22,961 nucleotides of DNA. Origin: Lonsdalea britannica. GTDB lineage: Bacteria; Pseudomonadota; Gammaproteobacteria; Enterobacterales; Enterobacteriaceae. Shown here piece after piece: positions 16,234 through 22,961 of this stretch; the first letter of the stretch is position 1, and each line of letters starts with the position of its first letter. Below the pieces are notes generated by a model. It was given only the letters and a program-made list of their open reading frames with translations, made no database searches and was not told the DNA's origin. The stretch lies in the NCBI RefSeq assembly GCF_946477055.1, contig NZ_CAMKXG010000021.1, positions 1-22,961 on the forward strand, read 5' to 3'. The translations under genes were made by a program, and so were the position numbers.

Positions 16234-19023
16234 TTAGTGTGCCTGATCCCAGTTAATACCGGTTCCCACATCCACCCGTAGCGGCACATCCAGTTTCATA
16301 CATCCTTCCATCAAGGCTTTGATTTTCGCCTTGGATTGCTCCAGCACGGAGTCGTGCACTTCGAACACCAATTCATCGTGAACCTGCATGATCATGGTCA
16401 CCAGCGGTTCATCCTGTTGCTGCAGCCAACCGTCGATGGCGATCATCGCTTTCTTGATGATGTCCGCCGCCGTCCCCTGCATTGGCGCGTTGATCGCCGC
16501 ACGTTCCGCCGCCTTACGGCTCATGGCATTTCGGGCGTTGATCTCCGGCAGATAGAGGCGTCGACCATCCAGCGTAGAAACATAACCCTGTTCAGCCGCC
16601 TGCTCACGCGTACGCTCCATATACTCCTGCACACCCGGATAACGCTCGAAGTAGAGATTCATGTATTTCTGAGATTCGTTACGCGGAATATTGAGCTGTC
16701 GAGACAGACCAAAGGCGCTCATACCATAAATGAGACCAAAGTTTATCGCCTTGGCACTGCGGCGCTGCTCGGACGTCACTTTATCCAACGGAGAGCCAAA
16801 GACTTCCGCCGCCGTGGCGCGGTGAATATCCAGCCCTTCGGAGAAGGCCCGCAGTAGTCCGGCATCCCGTGAAAGATGGGCCATGATACGCAGTTCGATT
16901 TGTGAATAGTCCGCCGCGACAATGCTGTAGCCTTCGCGAGCGACAAACGCCTGGCGGATACGTCGTCCTTCCTCGTTGCGCACCGGAATGTTTTGCAGGT
17001 TCGGATCGCTGGAAGACAACCGACCGGTCGCCGTCACCGCCTGATGATAAGACGTGTGTACCCTTCCCGTCAGCGGGTTGATCATCACCGGCAGCTTATC
17101 GGTATAGGTGGATTTCAGCTTCGACAAACCGCGATACTCGAGAATCAGCTTCGGCAGCGGGTAATCCAACGCCAGTTCAGCCAGCACTTCTTCGTTGGTG
17201 GACGGCGCCCCTTTCGGGGTTTTCTTCCTGACGGGCAGCTGCAATTTTTCATACAAAATGTGCTGCAACTGCTTGGTAGAGGCAAGGTTGAAAGGCTCGC
17301 CAGCCAGCTCATGTACTTCAACCTCAAGCTCCGCCAGCCGCTTCGTTAACTCTTTGGAGTGCTCGGCAAGAATGCCTGCATCAATCAATACGCCATTGCG
17401 CTCCATGCGCGACAAAATCGGCACTAGCGGCATATCAATGTTGTCGAAAACGTTTCGTAGCTCAGGCTCTTTTTCCAGTTTTTCCCACAGCTTCTGGTGC
17501 AAATGCAGCGTCACATCGGCATCTTCCGCCGCATAGACCGCCGCCTGCTCCAGCGGAATTTGATTAAAGGTAAGCTGGTTTTTGCCTTTGCCGGCGATCT
17601 CTTCAAACGAGATAGTTTTATGCTGCAGGTAACGTGATGCCATGCTGTCCATATCATGACGGCCGCCCACGCTATCCAGCACGTAAGATTCCAGCATCGT
17701 GTCGAACGCCATACCCTGCAACTCGATGTTGTAGCGGGCCAGCACGCCGCGGTCATACTTCAGATTCTGACCAACTTTCAGTACGGCAGGATCTTCCAGC
17801 AGCGGCTTAAGCAGTTCCAACGCTCTGCCGCATGTCATCTGTTCCGGGGCATCCAAATAATCGTGACCCAACGGCAGATAGGCGGCCTCGCCCGGCTTAT
17901 CAGAGAATGAGATACCGACCAGATTGGCGCTCAACGTGTCCAGACTGTCGGTTTCAGTATCGAATGCAAAAACGTCGGCAGACTTCAGACGGTCAATCCA
18001 CGTCTCAAGCGTCTTCTCATCCAGAATAGTGACATAGCCTTCCTGCGACAGCGCGCTCTCAACCGCTGCCGCACTTTTTTCTTCGACTACTGCGGGTTTG
18101 TTTTTCGCTGCGACCGGACTCTTTTTGCCCTGCAACCAGACGCCTGATTCCAGTTCAATCTGCCAACGCCGGAACTCATAATGCTTGAACAGCTCACTCA
18201 GCTCGTCCACTTGCGGTTCGGTGACCGCCAGCTGTTCACAGCTCAGCTCCAGCTCAACGTCAGTTTTGATGGTAGCCAACTGGTAAGAGAGGTAAGCCAC
18301 CTCTTTATGCTGTTCCAGTTTAGCTGCCATGGTTTTAGCGCCGCGGAAGGAAAGATCGGCGATTTTATCCAGATTGGCGTAGAGCGTGTCCAAACCGCCC
18401 AGCCCTTGCAGCAGCGCCTGCGCCGTTTTCTCACCCACGCCCGGCACACCGGGAATGTTATCGGAGGCATCGCCCATCAACGCCAGGAAGTCGATCATCA
18501 GTTCCGGCGGAATACCATATTTATCACACACTTCCTGAGGACCCAGGATAGCGTTGTTCATGGTGTTGATCAGGGTGATGTTAGGAGTCACCAGCTGTGC
18601 CATATCTTTATCGCCGGTGCTGATCAGCACCGGCGTCGACTTCAACTCCGCCTGCTGAGCCAACGTGCCGATGACATCGTCCGCTTCCACGCCGGAAACC
18701 GCTAACAGCGGCAGGCCCATCGCCCTGACCATTTTATGCAACGGCTCGATCTGAGCCCGCAGGTCATCCGGCATCGGGGGACGATGAGATTTGTAATGTT
18801 CAAACAGCTCATCACGAAAGGTTTTTCCTTTCGCATCAAACACAACCGCAACGTGGCTGGGATGATATTGAAGCAACAGGCTGCGCAGCATGTTCAGCAC
18901 GCCGTACATCGCCCCGGTAGGTTCGCCCGCACTGTTCGTCAGCGGAGGAAAAGCGTGATAGGCGCGGTATAAGTAAGATGAACCGTCGACGAGAATTAAA
19001 GGGTTGTCTGCTATTTGAGCCAT
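16234..19023 (-). CDS. polA: DNA polymerase I
   Basis: A 929-aa enzyme (E. coli 928 aa) that removes RNA primers, joins Okazaki fragments with ligase, and fills repair gaps. The 5'-3' exonuclease domain (about 1-320) has [11 protein letters not shown] and the helix-hairpin-helix [10 protein letters not shown]. The proofreading domain has D355 and E357 in FDTETDSLD, so it looks active. The polymerase domain has [34 protein letters not shown] and the catalytic VHDELVFEV. It ends in NWDQAH as in E. coli. The ATG at 19023 ([20 protein letters not shown]) is preferred over an in-frame TTG four codons upstream, since numbering then matches E. coli. Two DnaA-box-like sequences lie upstream. Confidence 0.97.
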   Translation of the reverse strand: MAQIADNPLILVDGSSYLYRAYHAFPPLTNSAGEPTGAMYGVLNMLRSLLLQYHPSHVAVVFDAKGKTFRDELFEHYKSHRPPMPDDLRAQIEPLHKMVRAMGLPLLAVSGVEADDVIGTLAQQAELKSTPVLISTGDKDMAQLVTPNITLINTMNNAILGPQEVCDKYGIPPELMIDFLALMGDASDNIPGVPGVGEKTAQALLQGLGGLDTLYANLDKIADLSFRGAKTMAAKLEQHKEVAYLSYQLATIKTDVELELSCEQLAVTEPQVDELSELFKHYEFRRWQIELESGVWLQGKKSPVAAKNKPAVVEEKSAAAVESALSQEGYVTILDEKTLETWIDRLKSADVFAFDTETDSLDTLSANLVGISFSDKPGEAAYLPLGHDYLDAPEQMTCGRALELLKPLLEDPAVLKVGQNLKYDRGVLARYNIELQGMAFDTMLESYVLDSVGGRHDMDSMASRYLQHKTISFEEIAGKGKNQLTFNQIPLEQAAVYAAEDADVTLHLHQKLWEKLEKEPELRNVFDNIDMPLVPILSRMERNGVLIDAGILAEHSKELTKRLAELEVEVHELAGEPFNLASTKQLQHILYEKLQLPVRKKTPKGAPSTNEEVLAELALDYPLPKLILEYRGLSKLKSTYTDKLPVMINPLTGRVHTSYHQAVTATGRLSSSDPNLQNIPVRNEEGRRIRQAFVAREGYSIVAADYSQIELRIMAHLSRDAGLLRAFSEGLDIHRATAAEVFGSPLDKVTSEQRRSAKAINFGLIYGMSAFGLSRQLNIPRNESQKYMNLYFERYPGVQEYMERTREQAAEQGYVSTLDGRRLYLPEINARNAMSRKAAERAAINAPMQGTAADIIKKAMIAIDGWLQQQDEPLVTMIMQVHDELVFEVHDSVLEQSKAKIKALMEGCMKLDVPLRVDVGTGINWDQAH

Positions 19024-19138
19024 AATCTGTTTCAATTGTTATTTCCAGCCATCATATAAGCATGCCATAGGTGGCAGGAAGAGACGAATAATAACGCGTA
19101 AATACGGCAACGCTTTCGTGACGTATCGCAGAAATTCC

Positions 19139-19147
19139 TGTGGATAA
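19139..19147 (-). promoter_or_regulatory. Perfect DnaA box upstream of polA
   Basis: The minus strand reads TTATCCACA, the consensus DnaA box, about 115 bases before the polA start. DnaA has been reported to stimulate polA expression in E. coli through boxes upstream of the gene. A similar role here is inferred. Confidence 0.65.
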
Positions 19148-19279
19148 GTTTGTGTATAGAAATACTTAAATAATTAACAGGAGAATAAATGTCGCGAGGG
19201 GTAATTAAATTATTAAGCAAAATCAGTTAACTAAAATAGAAAATCGTATTCACTTGTCGTTAACGGAAAACATAAGATT

Positions 19280-19288
19280 TGTGGATAC
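19280..19288 (-). promoter_or_regulatory. Second DnaA-box-like site upstream of polA
   Basis: The minus strand reads GTATCCACA, one mismatch from the consensus box and in the same orientation as the perfect box 141 bases away. It may bind DnaA cooperatively or be chance. Confidence 0.4.
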
Positions 19289-19345
19289 CTATGAAAATGA
19301 AATTCAATTTCACGCGGTTATTTTCGCCAAAAGATTCGCTTTCAG

Positions 19346-19383
19346 AAAAAACGACGCCATACGGCTCTCACCTTATGGCGTCG
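19346..19383 (-). terminator. Rho-independent terminator of dsbA
   Basis: CGACGCCATA (19352-19361) pairs perfectly with TATGGCGTCG (19374-19383). In the dsbA direction the stem is followed by six T. It starts 8 bases after the dsbA stop codon. Confidence 0.93.
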
Positions 19384-19390
19384 ATTTAAA

Positions 19391-20014
19391 TTACTTTTTA
19401 GAAATCAGGAATTTCACGACATCAGCATATTGCTGGACGTAAACGTCCATTGAGCTGGTATCCAGACCATCATTCTTAACCATATATTTGCCGTTCACAA
19501 ACAGAGACGGAACGCCGCGCAGCTGTAGGTCCGCCGCCGCTTTTTGCTGCTGAACTACCAGAGATTTGACGACGAAACTATTGAGCGCGCTGTCGTATTC
19601 TTCGCCTTTAACGCCAGCAGAGATGAAGACGTTACGAATATCTTCCGGTTTCTGCACCGTCTGGTTTTTCTGTACCGCATCGAACATGAGCGGGCTGATT
19701 TTATCTTCAACGCCCAGAGCGATAGCCACAGCCCACGCTTCCGTCAGGTTTTTTCCCAAATCCCCCAGGAAATCCACGTGGTACTTAACCATTTTAGTGC
19801 CAGCTGGCAACCCTTTCTGTATCGCGTCAGGGATGTGATAAATCTGGGAAAACTGATAGCAGTGTGGGCAATAGAAAGAGAAAAATTCCAGGACCTGCGG
19901 CTCCTGCGTCGCGGGTCTATCCAGCGTGACAAACTGTTTTCCCTCGGTGAAATCCGCCGCGGAAGCACTGAACGCCATGATGACACCAATCAGTGTTAGC
20001 CATACTTTCTTCAT
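19391..20014 (-). CDS. dsbA: Periplasmic thiol:disulfide oxidase DsbA
   Basis: A 207-aa precursor (E. coli 208 aa). Residues 1-19 form a Sec-type signal peptide ([19 protein letters not shown]), so the mature enzyme starts at Ala20. The catalytic motif C49-P-H-C52, at positions 30 and 33 of the mature form, lies in [12 protein letters not shown]. The cis-proline loop is [10 protein letters not shown]. DsbA introduces disulfide bonds into exported proteins and is reoxidised by DsbB, which is not in this window. It starts 22 bases after srkA on the same strand, so cotranscription is likely, as in E. coli. It ends at a strong terminator. Confidence 0.98.
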   Translation of the reverse strand: MKKVWLTLIGVIMAFSASAADFTEGKQFVTLDRPATQEPQVLEFFSFYCPHCYQFSQIYHIPDAIQKGLPAGTKMVKYHVDFLGDLGKNLTEAWAVAIALGVEDKISPLMFDAVQKNQTVQKPEDIRNVFISAGVKGEEYDSALNSFVVKSLVVQQQKAAADLQLRGVPSLFVNGKYMVKNDGLDTSSMDVYVQQYADVVKFLISKK

Positions 20015-20036
20015 ATCACTTTTTTCTCCGTTAACT

Positions 20037-21023
20037 TTAGTACATCGGCGTCAGCTGCAAAGGCGGTTCCCGCAACAGCTTAACCTGTTCGACAAAGGTG
20101 GAGGCTTGTTTCGACCAGAAATCGGCATCCTGCATCCAGGGAAAGCTCCTTGGAAACGCAGGGTCTTGCCAACGACGGGCAACCCAGGCCAGATAGTGAA
20201 TCATTCTCATCGCCCGCAGCGGCTCGACGAGTGCCAGTTCCTTCTCATCAAAAGAAGAAAACTCGCTGTAAGCTTCCAACAGAATATCCAACTGGATTCG
20301 TTGCTCGCGCCGTTCACCGTGCAAAAGCATCCACAAATCCTGAATGGCGGGTCCGTTGCGGGCATCATCTAAATCGACGAACAAAGGGCCGTCACGCCAC
20401 AGAATGTTGCCGGGATGGCAATCTCCGTGCAGTCGGCCCGACGTCCAGTCGTCATGCCAGCAGCGCTTCACTTCTTGAATCAGACGTTCAGTCGAGTTCA
20501 GAAAGGTTTCCCGCAGCGAAGCCGGTATCAAAGCGCATCGGGATAACTCGTCAAACGGCTCATACAGATACTCCTGTAGGCCGATAGTCGGCCGCGCGGC
20601 GAAATCGTGTTTACGACCGGTTTGATGAATTCGTCCCAAATAACGACCAACCCCTTCCAGCTGGTCGTCGTTATCCATTTCATACTGCCTTCCCCCTACG
20701 CTGGGAAAGACGGTGAAGAAAAAGCCATCATGCTCATGCAAGGTCTCCCCCTGCAGGGCCAAAGGCGCAACAACCGGCACTTCGTCCTGCGCCAGTTCAG
20801 CAGCAAACTGATGTTCTTCGACGATCTGAGCCTTGCTCCAACGCTGAGGACGATAGAATTTGACCACGTAACGCTTACGATCTTCATCGCTAAGCTGGTA
20901 TACCCGGTTTTCGTAGCTATTAAGCGCAATTAATCCGGAGTCGACGCGGATACCCGTAGACCATAGCGCATCCATGATGACGTCGGGCGACAGGGTATGA
21001 AAATTGAAAACAGCATCATGCAT
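20037..21023 (-). CDS. srkA: Stress response kinase SrkA (YihE)
   Basis: A 328-aa Ser/Thr-type kinase of the aminoglycoside phosphotransferase-like fold, identical in length to E. coli YihE. In E. coli it protects cells under stress by opposing MazEF-type death signalling. Key residues are visible: the N-lobe lysine in RYVVKFYRP, the Brenner-type catalytic loop HGDCHPGN at 199-206 with D201, and the metal-binding [10 protein letters not shown] at 216-225 with D217. The C-terminus [10 protein letters not shown] is as in E. coli. It lies between yihD and dsbA. I looked for a CpxR-type repeat (GTAAA) just upstream and did not find one. Confidence 0.95.
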   Translation of the reverse strand: MHDAVFNFHTLSPDVIMDALWSTGIRVDSGLIALNSYENRVYQLSDEDRKRYVVKFYRPQRWSKAQIVEEHQFAAELAQDEVPVVAPLALQGETLHEHDGFFFTVFPSVGGRQYEMDNDDQLEGVGRYLGRIHQTGRKHDFAARPTIGLQEYLYEPFDELSRCALIPASLRETFLNSTERLIQEVKRCWHDDWTSGRLHGDCHPGNILWRDGPLFVDLDDARNGPAIQDLWMLLHGERREQRIQLDILLEAYSEFSSFDEKELALVEPLRAMRMIHYLAWVARRWQDPAFPRSFPWMQDADFWSKQASTFVEQVKLLREPPLQLTPMY

Positions 21024-21086
21024 TGCGTTTAACGCTCCCGTTGCAAAAGGCGTACGCGCGCATCGACGCGAAAAACAAGCTTTTCA

Positions 21087-21356
21087 TTAGTCTTTGATGA
21101 CTCCGCGGGCCCGCAGGATCGCCGTTTTGAAATCCACTTCTACGTCTTTCTGCAACCCGGGGATCGGTTGATCTTGGTTGGAGCCACGCATTTTCAAATG
21201 GTAGATAAGGATATCATCAGTCAGATCGCCTAGCGCCCCCTCAAACCCTGCTTCCTTTGCAAGTTTTTGTAAAAATTCCATCAAATTCAAATCGGGTTCC
21301 TGCTGCCAGGCCGGGTGCAACAGTTCAACTAACTCATTCACGCGATGACATTTCAT
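21087..21356 (-). CDS. yihD: Conserved small protein YihD
   Basis: An 89-aa protein of the YihD (DUF1040) family, the same length as in E. coli. Function is unknown. The ATG at 21356 ([18 protein letters not shown]) is chosen over upstream in-frame starts because homology begins there and GGAG lies 8 bases upstream. The sequence is predicted to be soluble and mostly helical, with the conserved [13 protein letters not shown] and [14 protein letters not shown]. It is first of the leftward group yihD-srkA-dsbA, with 63 bases before srkA, and is divergent from mobA. Confidence 0.94.
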   Translation of the reverse strand: MKCHRVNELVELLHPAWQQEPDLNLMEFLQKLAKEAGFEGALGDLTDDILIYHLKMRGSNQDQPIPGLQKDVEVDFKTAILRARGVIKD

Positions 21357-21412
21357 GGTCGGTTCTCCATACTCAACGTTAATAGTAGTGTACTTAGTAT
21401 GAGGAAAGCGCT

Positions 21413-21425
21413 TGGCGTTACGCCA
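21413..21425. repeat. Palindrome between yihD and mobA
   Basis: TGGCGTTACGCCA is a 13-base perfect palindrome around a central T. It lies about 57 bases before each of the two divergent start codons, a position suited to an operator. No known regulator is recognised. Confidence 0.4.
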
Positions 21426-21470
21426 TCGTTTTCCCTCAGTCAGCATCATTTATTTTCAGGTCAAAACATC

Positions 21471-22049
21471 ATGATCACGGGAATCATTCTGGCTGGCGGA
21501 CAGTCCTCGCGGATGGGCGGCCACGATAAAGGCCTGCTCCAGCTGAAGGGCATACCGCTGTATCAACACGTTTTAACACGGCTGGTCAGCCAGGTGGATA
21601 ACGTACTCATCAATGCCAACCGACACCATGAACGTTACCAGCAAAGCGGGTATCCGGTGATCGGTGATATTAACCGTCAGTTTGCCGGACCATTAGCCGG
21701 GATGTATACGGGATTAGCCATCATGGAAACCGAATGGGCGCTTTTTGCTCCCTGTGATGTGCCAGCGCTACCGTTAAATCTCGTCTCTCGTTTACAACAG
21801 CACATCGGTCATCATCCGGCGGCCTATGCGACCGATGGCGAACGCGACCATCCGACGTTACTTCTTATCAATAAAAGCCAGACCCGAGCGCTTGAGGCCT
21901 TCCTGTCTAAGGGCGAGCGCAAACTGATGCTGTTTCTCAATCACATTGATGCCCGCCCCGTGTCGTTCAGCGATCAACCTCTGGCATTTCGTAATCTTAA
22001 TACGCCAGAAGAAATTGCTGATTGGCGAGAGGACCCAAAAGATGACTAG
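21471..22049 (+). CDS. mobA: Molybdenum cofactor guanylyltransferase MobA
   Basis: A 192-aa cytoplasmic enzyme (E. coli 194 aa) that transfers GMP from GTP to molybdopterin, making the guanine dinucleotide cofactor used by DMSO-reductase-family enzymes. The nucleotide-binding signature ILAGGQSSRMGGHDKGLL occupies residues 6-23, and the Mg-binding aspartate is D96 in FAPCDVPALP. NRHHERYQQSGYPVIGD and DGERDHPTLLLIN are also as in relatives. The ATG at 21471 is preferred over upstream in-frame starts, which would extend through the yihD-mobA promoter region. It overlaps mobB by 8 bases. Confidence 0.96.
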   Translation: MITGIILAGGQSSRMGGHDKGLLQLKGIPLYQHVLTRLVSQVDNVLINANRHHERYQQSGYPVIGDINRQFAGPLAGMYTGLAIMETEWALFAPCDVPALPLNLVSRLQQHIGHHPAAYATDGERDHPTLLLINKSQTRALEAFLSKGERKLMLFLNHIDARPVSFSDQPLAFRNLNTPEEIADWREDPKDD

Positions 22050-22554
22050 CGCCGTGCCGCTTCTGGCGATTGCCGCGTACAGCGGTACAGGAAAAACGAC
22101 ATTATTAACGCAGTTAATCCCCCTACTTAAAGCATCTGGTATTCGCGTTGGCATGATTAAACATACGCACCACGAGATGGATATCGATACTCCGGGGAAA
22201 GATAGTTATCGCCTCCGCAAAGCAGGCGCTGATCAGACGCTGGTCGCGAGCGCCAAACGCTGGGCATTGATGACGGAGACACCGGACCAGTCGGAACCCG
22301 ATCTTGCGTGGCTGGCTAGCAGAATGGATCATTCAAAGCTCGATCTGGTGCTGGTCGAAGGCTTTCGCCACGAGAAGATCCCCAAAATCGTCCTGTATCG
22401 ACAGGCATCGGGTCATGACATGGCGGATTTGATCGATGATGACTCTCTGGCGATCGCCAGCGATGTGCCCTTAAACGTCTCTTGCCCTCAACTCGATCTG
22501 AATCACCCTCCCGCTATCGCCGCATTTATATGCCAATGGCTTGATGCCCAATAG
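22042..22554 (+). CDS. mobB: Molybdopterin-guanine dinucleotide biosynthesis protein MobB
   Basis: A 170-aa GTP-binding protein that assists MobA. It is not strictly required in E. coli. The P-loop AYSGTGKTT is at residues 12-20. MIKHTHHEMDIDTPGKDSYR and VLVEGFRHEKIPKIVLYR are typical MobB segments. The ATG at 22042 lies inside the end of mobA (8-base overlap), with GAGAGG upstream, so the pair is translationally coupled. No intrinsic terminator is visible after the stop codon. Confidence 0.96.
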   Translation: MTSAVPLLAIAAYSGTGKTTLLTQLIPLLKASGIRVGMIKHTHHEMDIDTPGKDSYRLRKAGADQTLVASAKRWALMTETPDQSEPDLAWLASRMDHSKLDLVLVEGFRHEKIPKIVLYRQASGHDMADLIDDDSLAIASDVPLNVSCPQLDLNHPPAIAAFICQWLDAQ

Positions 22555-22877
22555 TCTTGGATATGAGTGTTCCAGCCGGCAGCTCTTGATGAATGGCTTA
22601 ATCAGAAAACAGTCAACGCCGTCATGTATCAAGTTTATCGGGGCCATGGAATTTAAGAGTCGGCTAACCCTCCAGATTTTAGCCCGTGCTTAATGCACCA
22701 GGGATTAGAGAGGATCGGTGGGGAAGGCACGATTAGCGCCCTGTAGTGGTTCCCGCGCTCCAGTAGCCTCACAACACACAGAGGGTGGAGTGGAAGGGAG
22801 ACTCACGGTCTGGCGCATGGCGGTGAGACGGTGGAGATACAGAACCGGTCTGTCGTTTTTTTTCCGCCCCAACGCAA
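22555..22877. other. Unassigned DNA between mobB and the rRNA operon
   Basis: About 320 bases with no recognised gene. The plus strand has an open stretch without an ATG start from about 22708 to 22899. The minus strand has a 37-codon frame at 22818-22705 starting MRQTVSLPSTPPSV and ending in FPTDPL. Neither has a convincing ribosome-binding site or recognisable family. Small inverted repeats occur (GGCTAA 22662-22667 with TTAGCC 22679-22684; GTGC 22686-22689 with GCAC 22695-22698). It could be the decayed flank of the rRNA operon or a remnant of an inserted element. Confidence 0.5.
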
Positions 22878-22903
22878 AAACCCCCAGCTTGCGCTGAGGG
22901 TTT
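22873..22903 (-). terminator. rRNA operon terminator
   Basis: In the minus direction AAACCCTCAGC pairs with GCTGGGGGTTT (plus-strand 22893-22903 and 22878-22888) around GCAA, with one A.G mismatch, and a five-T run follows. It lies 12 bases after the 5S 3' end. Confidence 0.9.
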
Positions 22904-22915
22904 CTACTTAAATTA

Positions 22916-22961
22916 ATGCCTGGCAGTTCCCTACTCTCACATGGGGAGACCCCACACTACC
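22916..22961 (-). rRNA. rrf: 5S ribosomal RNA, 3' end (partial)
   Basis: The last 46 bases of the window are the reverse complement of the 3' end of enterobacterial 5S rRNA, ending in GAACTGCCAGGCAT. Only one base differs from the E. coli sequence I recall (GTGAGAG instead of GCGAGAG). The gene is cut by the window end. In E. coli an rRNA operon (rrnA) also ends next to mobB, so the rest of the operon should lie beyond the window. Confidence 0.97.

Larger units (their letters stand above)
19024..19390. other. Intergenic region between dsbA and polA
   Basis: About 370 A/T-rich bases hold the polA leader and promoter region, two DnaA-box-like sequences and the dsbA terminator. A 13-codon frame with a good AGGAG lies on the plus strand at 19189-19230. 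Sequences such as TATATGATGG in the minus direction about 35 bases before polA could be its -10 region, but I cannot assign a clear -35. I see nothing resembling yihF or yihG, which lie here in E. coli. Confidence 0.7.

Noticed and set aside
21345..21470. Upstream extension of mobA by 42 codons
   Set aside because: It would cross the divergent yihD promoter region and overlap the start of yihD. MobA homology starts at the ATG at 21471.
1..22961. CRISPR arrays, insertion sequences, prophage or defence genes
   Set aside because: No regularly spaced repeats, transposase-like frames, integrases or defence-domain proteins were seen. All long coding frames are conserved housekeeping genes.

Overview
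The window is a chromosomal housekeeping segment from a gamma-proteobacterium of the order Enterobacterales. Nearly every protein is full length and closely resembles its Escherichia coli counterpart. The 5S rRNA end, Spot 42 RNA and the glnA nitrogen-control region are also of enterobacterial type. Gene order is E. coli-like but not identical: recG-xanP-yicH lies next to yiiD-dtd-yihX-typA, and several E. coli genes are missing from their usual places. This suggests a non-Escherichia lineage, possibly Pectobacteriaceae (Brenneria, Pectobacterium, Dickeya or a relative). The genus cannot be fixed by eye.

Layout. Bases 1-3810 read rightward: the 3' end of recG, the purine permease gene xanP (with a good PurR-like operator), and the AsmA-type gene yicH. 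Bases 3915-8017 read leftward: yiiD, dtd, yihX and typA/bipA, with a terminator after typA. Bases 8018-8388 are the divergent typA/glnA control region, with a CRP-type site, NtrC sites and a sigma-54 promoter. Bases 8389-12472 are the nitrogen operon glnA-glnL-glnG, with a terminator and a secondary promoter/NtrC site between glnA and glnL. The 40-codon gene yshB follows.

Bases 12825-14922 read leftward: yihI, an unrecognised 59-aa predicted membrane protein overlapping the yihI stop codon, and hemN. engB (yihA) reads rightward. Spot 42 (spf, with its embedded 15-aa SpfP frame) and polA read leftward, with two DnaA-box-like sequences upstream of polA. yihD, srkA and dsbA form a leftward group ending in a strong terminator. 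mobA and mobB read rightward and overlap. The window ends with an unexplained stretch of about 320 bases, an rRNA-operon terminator and the 3' end of a 5S rRNA gene on the minus strand.

How the genes fit together. glnA makes glutamine, and NtrB/NtrC (glnL/glnG) sense nitrogen state and drive glnA from the sigma-54 promoter. srkA and dsbA act in stress and envelope protein folding. mobA/mobB complete the molybdenum cofactor. polA and Spot 42 sit together as in E. coli. I see no phage, insertion sequence, CRISPR array, defence island or other clearly new multi-gene system. The items most worth checking are the small membrane-protein frame between yihI and hemN, the regulatory RNAs and sites, and the unassigned DNA between mobB and the rRNA operon.
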